Origin: Aureimonas altamirensis
Lineage (GTDB): Bacteria > Pseudomonadota > Alphaproteobacteria > Rhizobiales > Rhizobiaceae
Direction: 5' to 3'
Assembly (NCBI RefSeq): GCF_023702225.1
Contig: NZ_JAMQCO010000005.1
Span: 271,846-335,845 of the forward strand
DNA length: 64,000 bases
Shown piece after piece: positions 63,656 to 64,000 of this stretch (positions within the stretch are counted from its first letter, which is position 1; each line of letters starts with the position of its first letter). The position numbers were made by a program, and so were the translations under genes. The notes beneath the pieces were generated by a model. The model saw only the letters and a list, made by a program, of their open reading frames with translations, was not told where the DNA came from and ran no database searches.

Positions 63656-63935
63656 TCCGCTCCTGCTCGCTGCCCCACTCCGGCTTCCGCGAAACGATTG
63701 GCCGGTTTCGCCTGCGCATGTCAATCTCGCGTGCGATTTGGCCTTCGATAAGGCGGGCATCGGGGCCGGCAGAAGGCCGGGTTTCGTCTCGCGCGGCAAG
63801 CGATTCCACTGGATCCACCGACCAAAATGGCGTCCGGGTTTGACATCGGGGCAGGGGATACCCAGATAGGGTCCAGGCAAGTCATTGTCGGACAAAGCGT
63901 TTCGCAGTTTTTCGACAGTTTTGCGATTTTCCTGG
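63656..63935. other. intergenic upstream of the M23 gene
   Basis: About 280 bases upstream of the M23 endopeptidase start. I see no convincing gene, and no promoter for the minus-strand gene that stands out. It becomes A+T-rich toward the strong promoter at 63936. Confidence 0.5.
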
Positions 63936-63965
63936 TTGACGGTTGGATCTTGTTGGTCCTATAAG
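63936..63965 (+). promoter_or_regulatory. strong sigma-70 promoter, probably for a stable-RNA (rrn) operon
   Basis: TTGACG (63936-63941), 18-base spacer, TATAAG (63960-63965), followed by GC-rich CCGGCCATCGAGACGGCGG. The run upstream is A/T-rich. This combination resembles the ribosomal RNA operon promoters of Rhizobiales; the start would be near 63972 and the transcript leaves the window, so its gene cannot be seen. Confidence 0.6.
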
Positions 63966-64000
63966 CCGGCCATCGAGACGGCGGCGGCGCCGGGCCGGAC

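Noticed and set aside
1..64000. Mobile elements, prophage, CRISPR or toxin-antitoxin modules
   Set aside because: No transposase, integrase, phage structural, Cas or recognisable toxin genes were found by eye; gene content and codon use look uniform.

Overview
This 64 kb window is chromosomal DNA of a high-GC alphaproteobacterium, most likely Hyphomicrobiales (Rhizobiales). The clues are DUF4167, CarD next to an RpoH-type sigma factor, an SUV3-like helicase with an S4 protein and FdxA, a PhaR/PhaAB polyhydroxyalkanoate locus, PtsP (EI-Ntr) beside LysC, and an extensin-like periplasmic protein. I would guess Aurantimonadaceae or a relative, but the family is inference. I see no insertion sequence, prophage, CRISPR array or conjugation gene; the window reads as core genome with a few accessory blocks.

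Layout. 1-7029: maltooligosaccharide/trehalose genes (malQ end, treY) and pyruvate carboxylase. 7043-11946: two tiny membrane proteins, ispG, a lytic transglycosylase, ispA-type prenyl synthase, mtgA and rpmF. 11965-14758: the PHA locus, with phaR divergent from phaA-phaB. 14793-17541: small membrane and lipoprotein genes, lrgA-lrgB and a LysR regulator. 17822-24944: a tight seven-gene operon encoding a complete branched-chain-amino-acid-type ABC importer, a GMC flavoprotein and a beta-hydroxyacid dehydrogenase. 24949-29861: a small unknown gene, DUF1289, a MASE1-GGDEF diguanylate cyclase, a DegT aminotransferase and a convergent second GMC oxidoreductase.

30067-32466: a cobalamin riboswitch, preceded by a promoter and a palindromic operator candidate, controls a DUF1852 protein (MesX) and a core-MetE protein (MesD). 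This is a B12-independent, folate-independent methionine synthase. 32564-36848: tRNA-Arg(CCU), thiamine pyrophosphokinase and, divergently, a TPP riboswitch in front of the thiamine importer thiBPQ. Two vitamin riboswitches therefore lie about 3 kb apart.

37017-46221: M48 lipoprotein protease, rpoH, carD, fdxA, S4 protein, helicase, a hypothetical gene and ubiG. 46425-52025: lysC, ptsP, prfA and prmC. 52026-56784: a 388-base leader with repeats, DUF4167, clpB with a sigma-32-like promoter, and a PRC-barrel protein. 56892-63655: two aldo/keto reductases, a lipoprotein, an L,D-transpeptidase, an extensin-like (M15-like) protein and an M23 endopeptidase. The window ends just after a strong TTGACG-N18-TATAAG promoter pointing out of it, probably for a stable-RNA (rrn) operon.

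The most interesting block is the B12-gated MesX/MesD locus, whose methyl donor chemistry is unusual. Next are the uncharacterised importer plus oxidoreductase operon and the GMC/DegT pair, which would suit an oxidise-then-aminate pathway.
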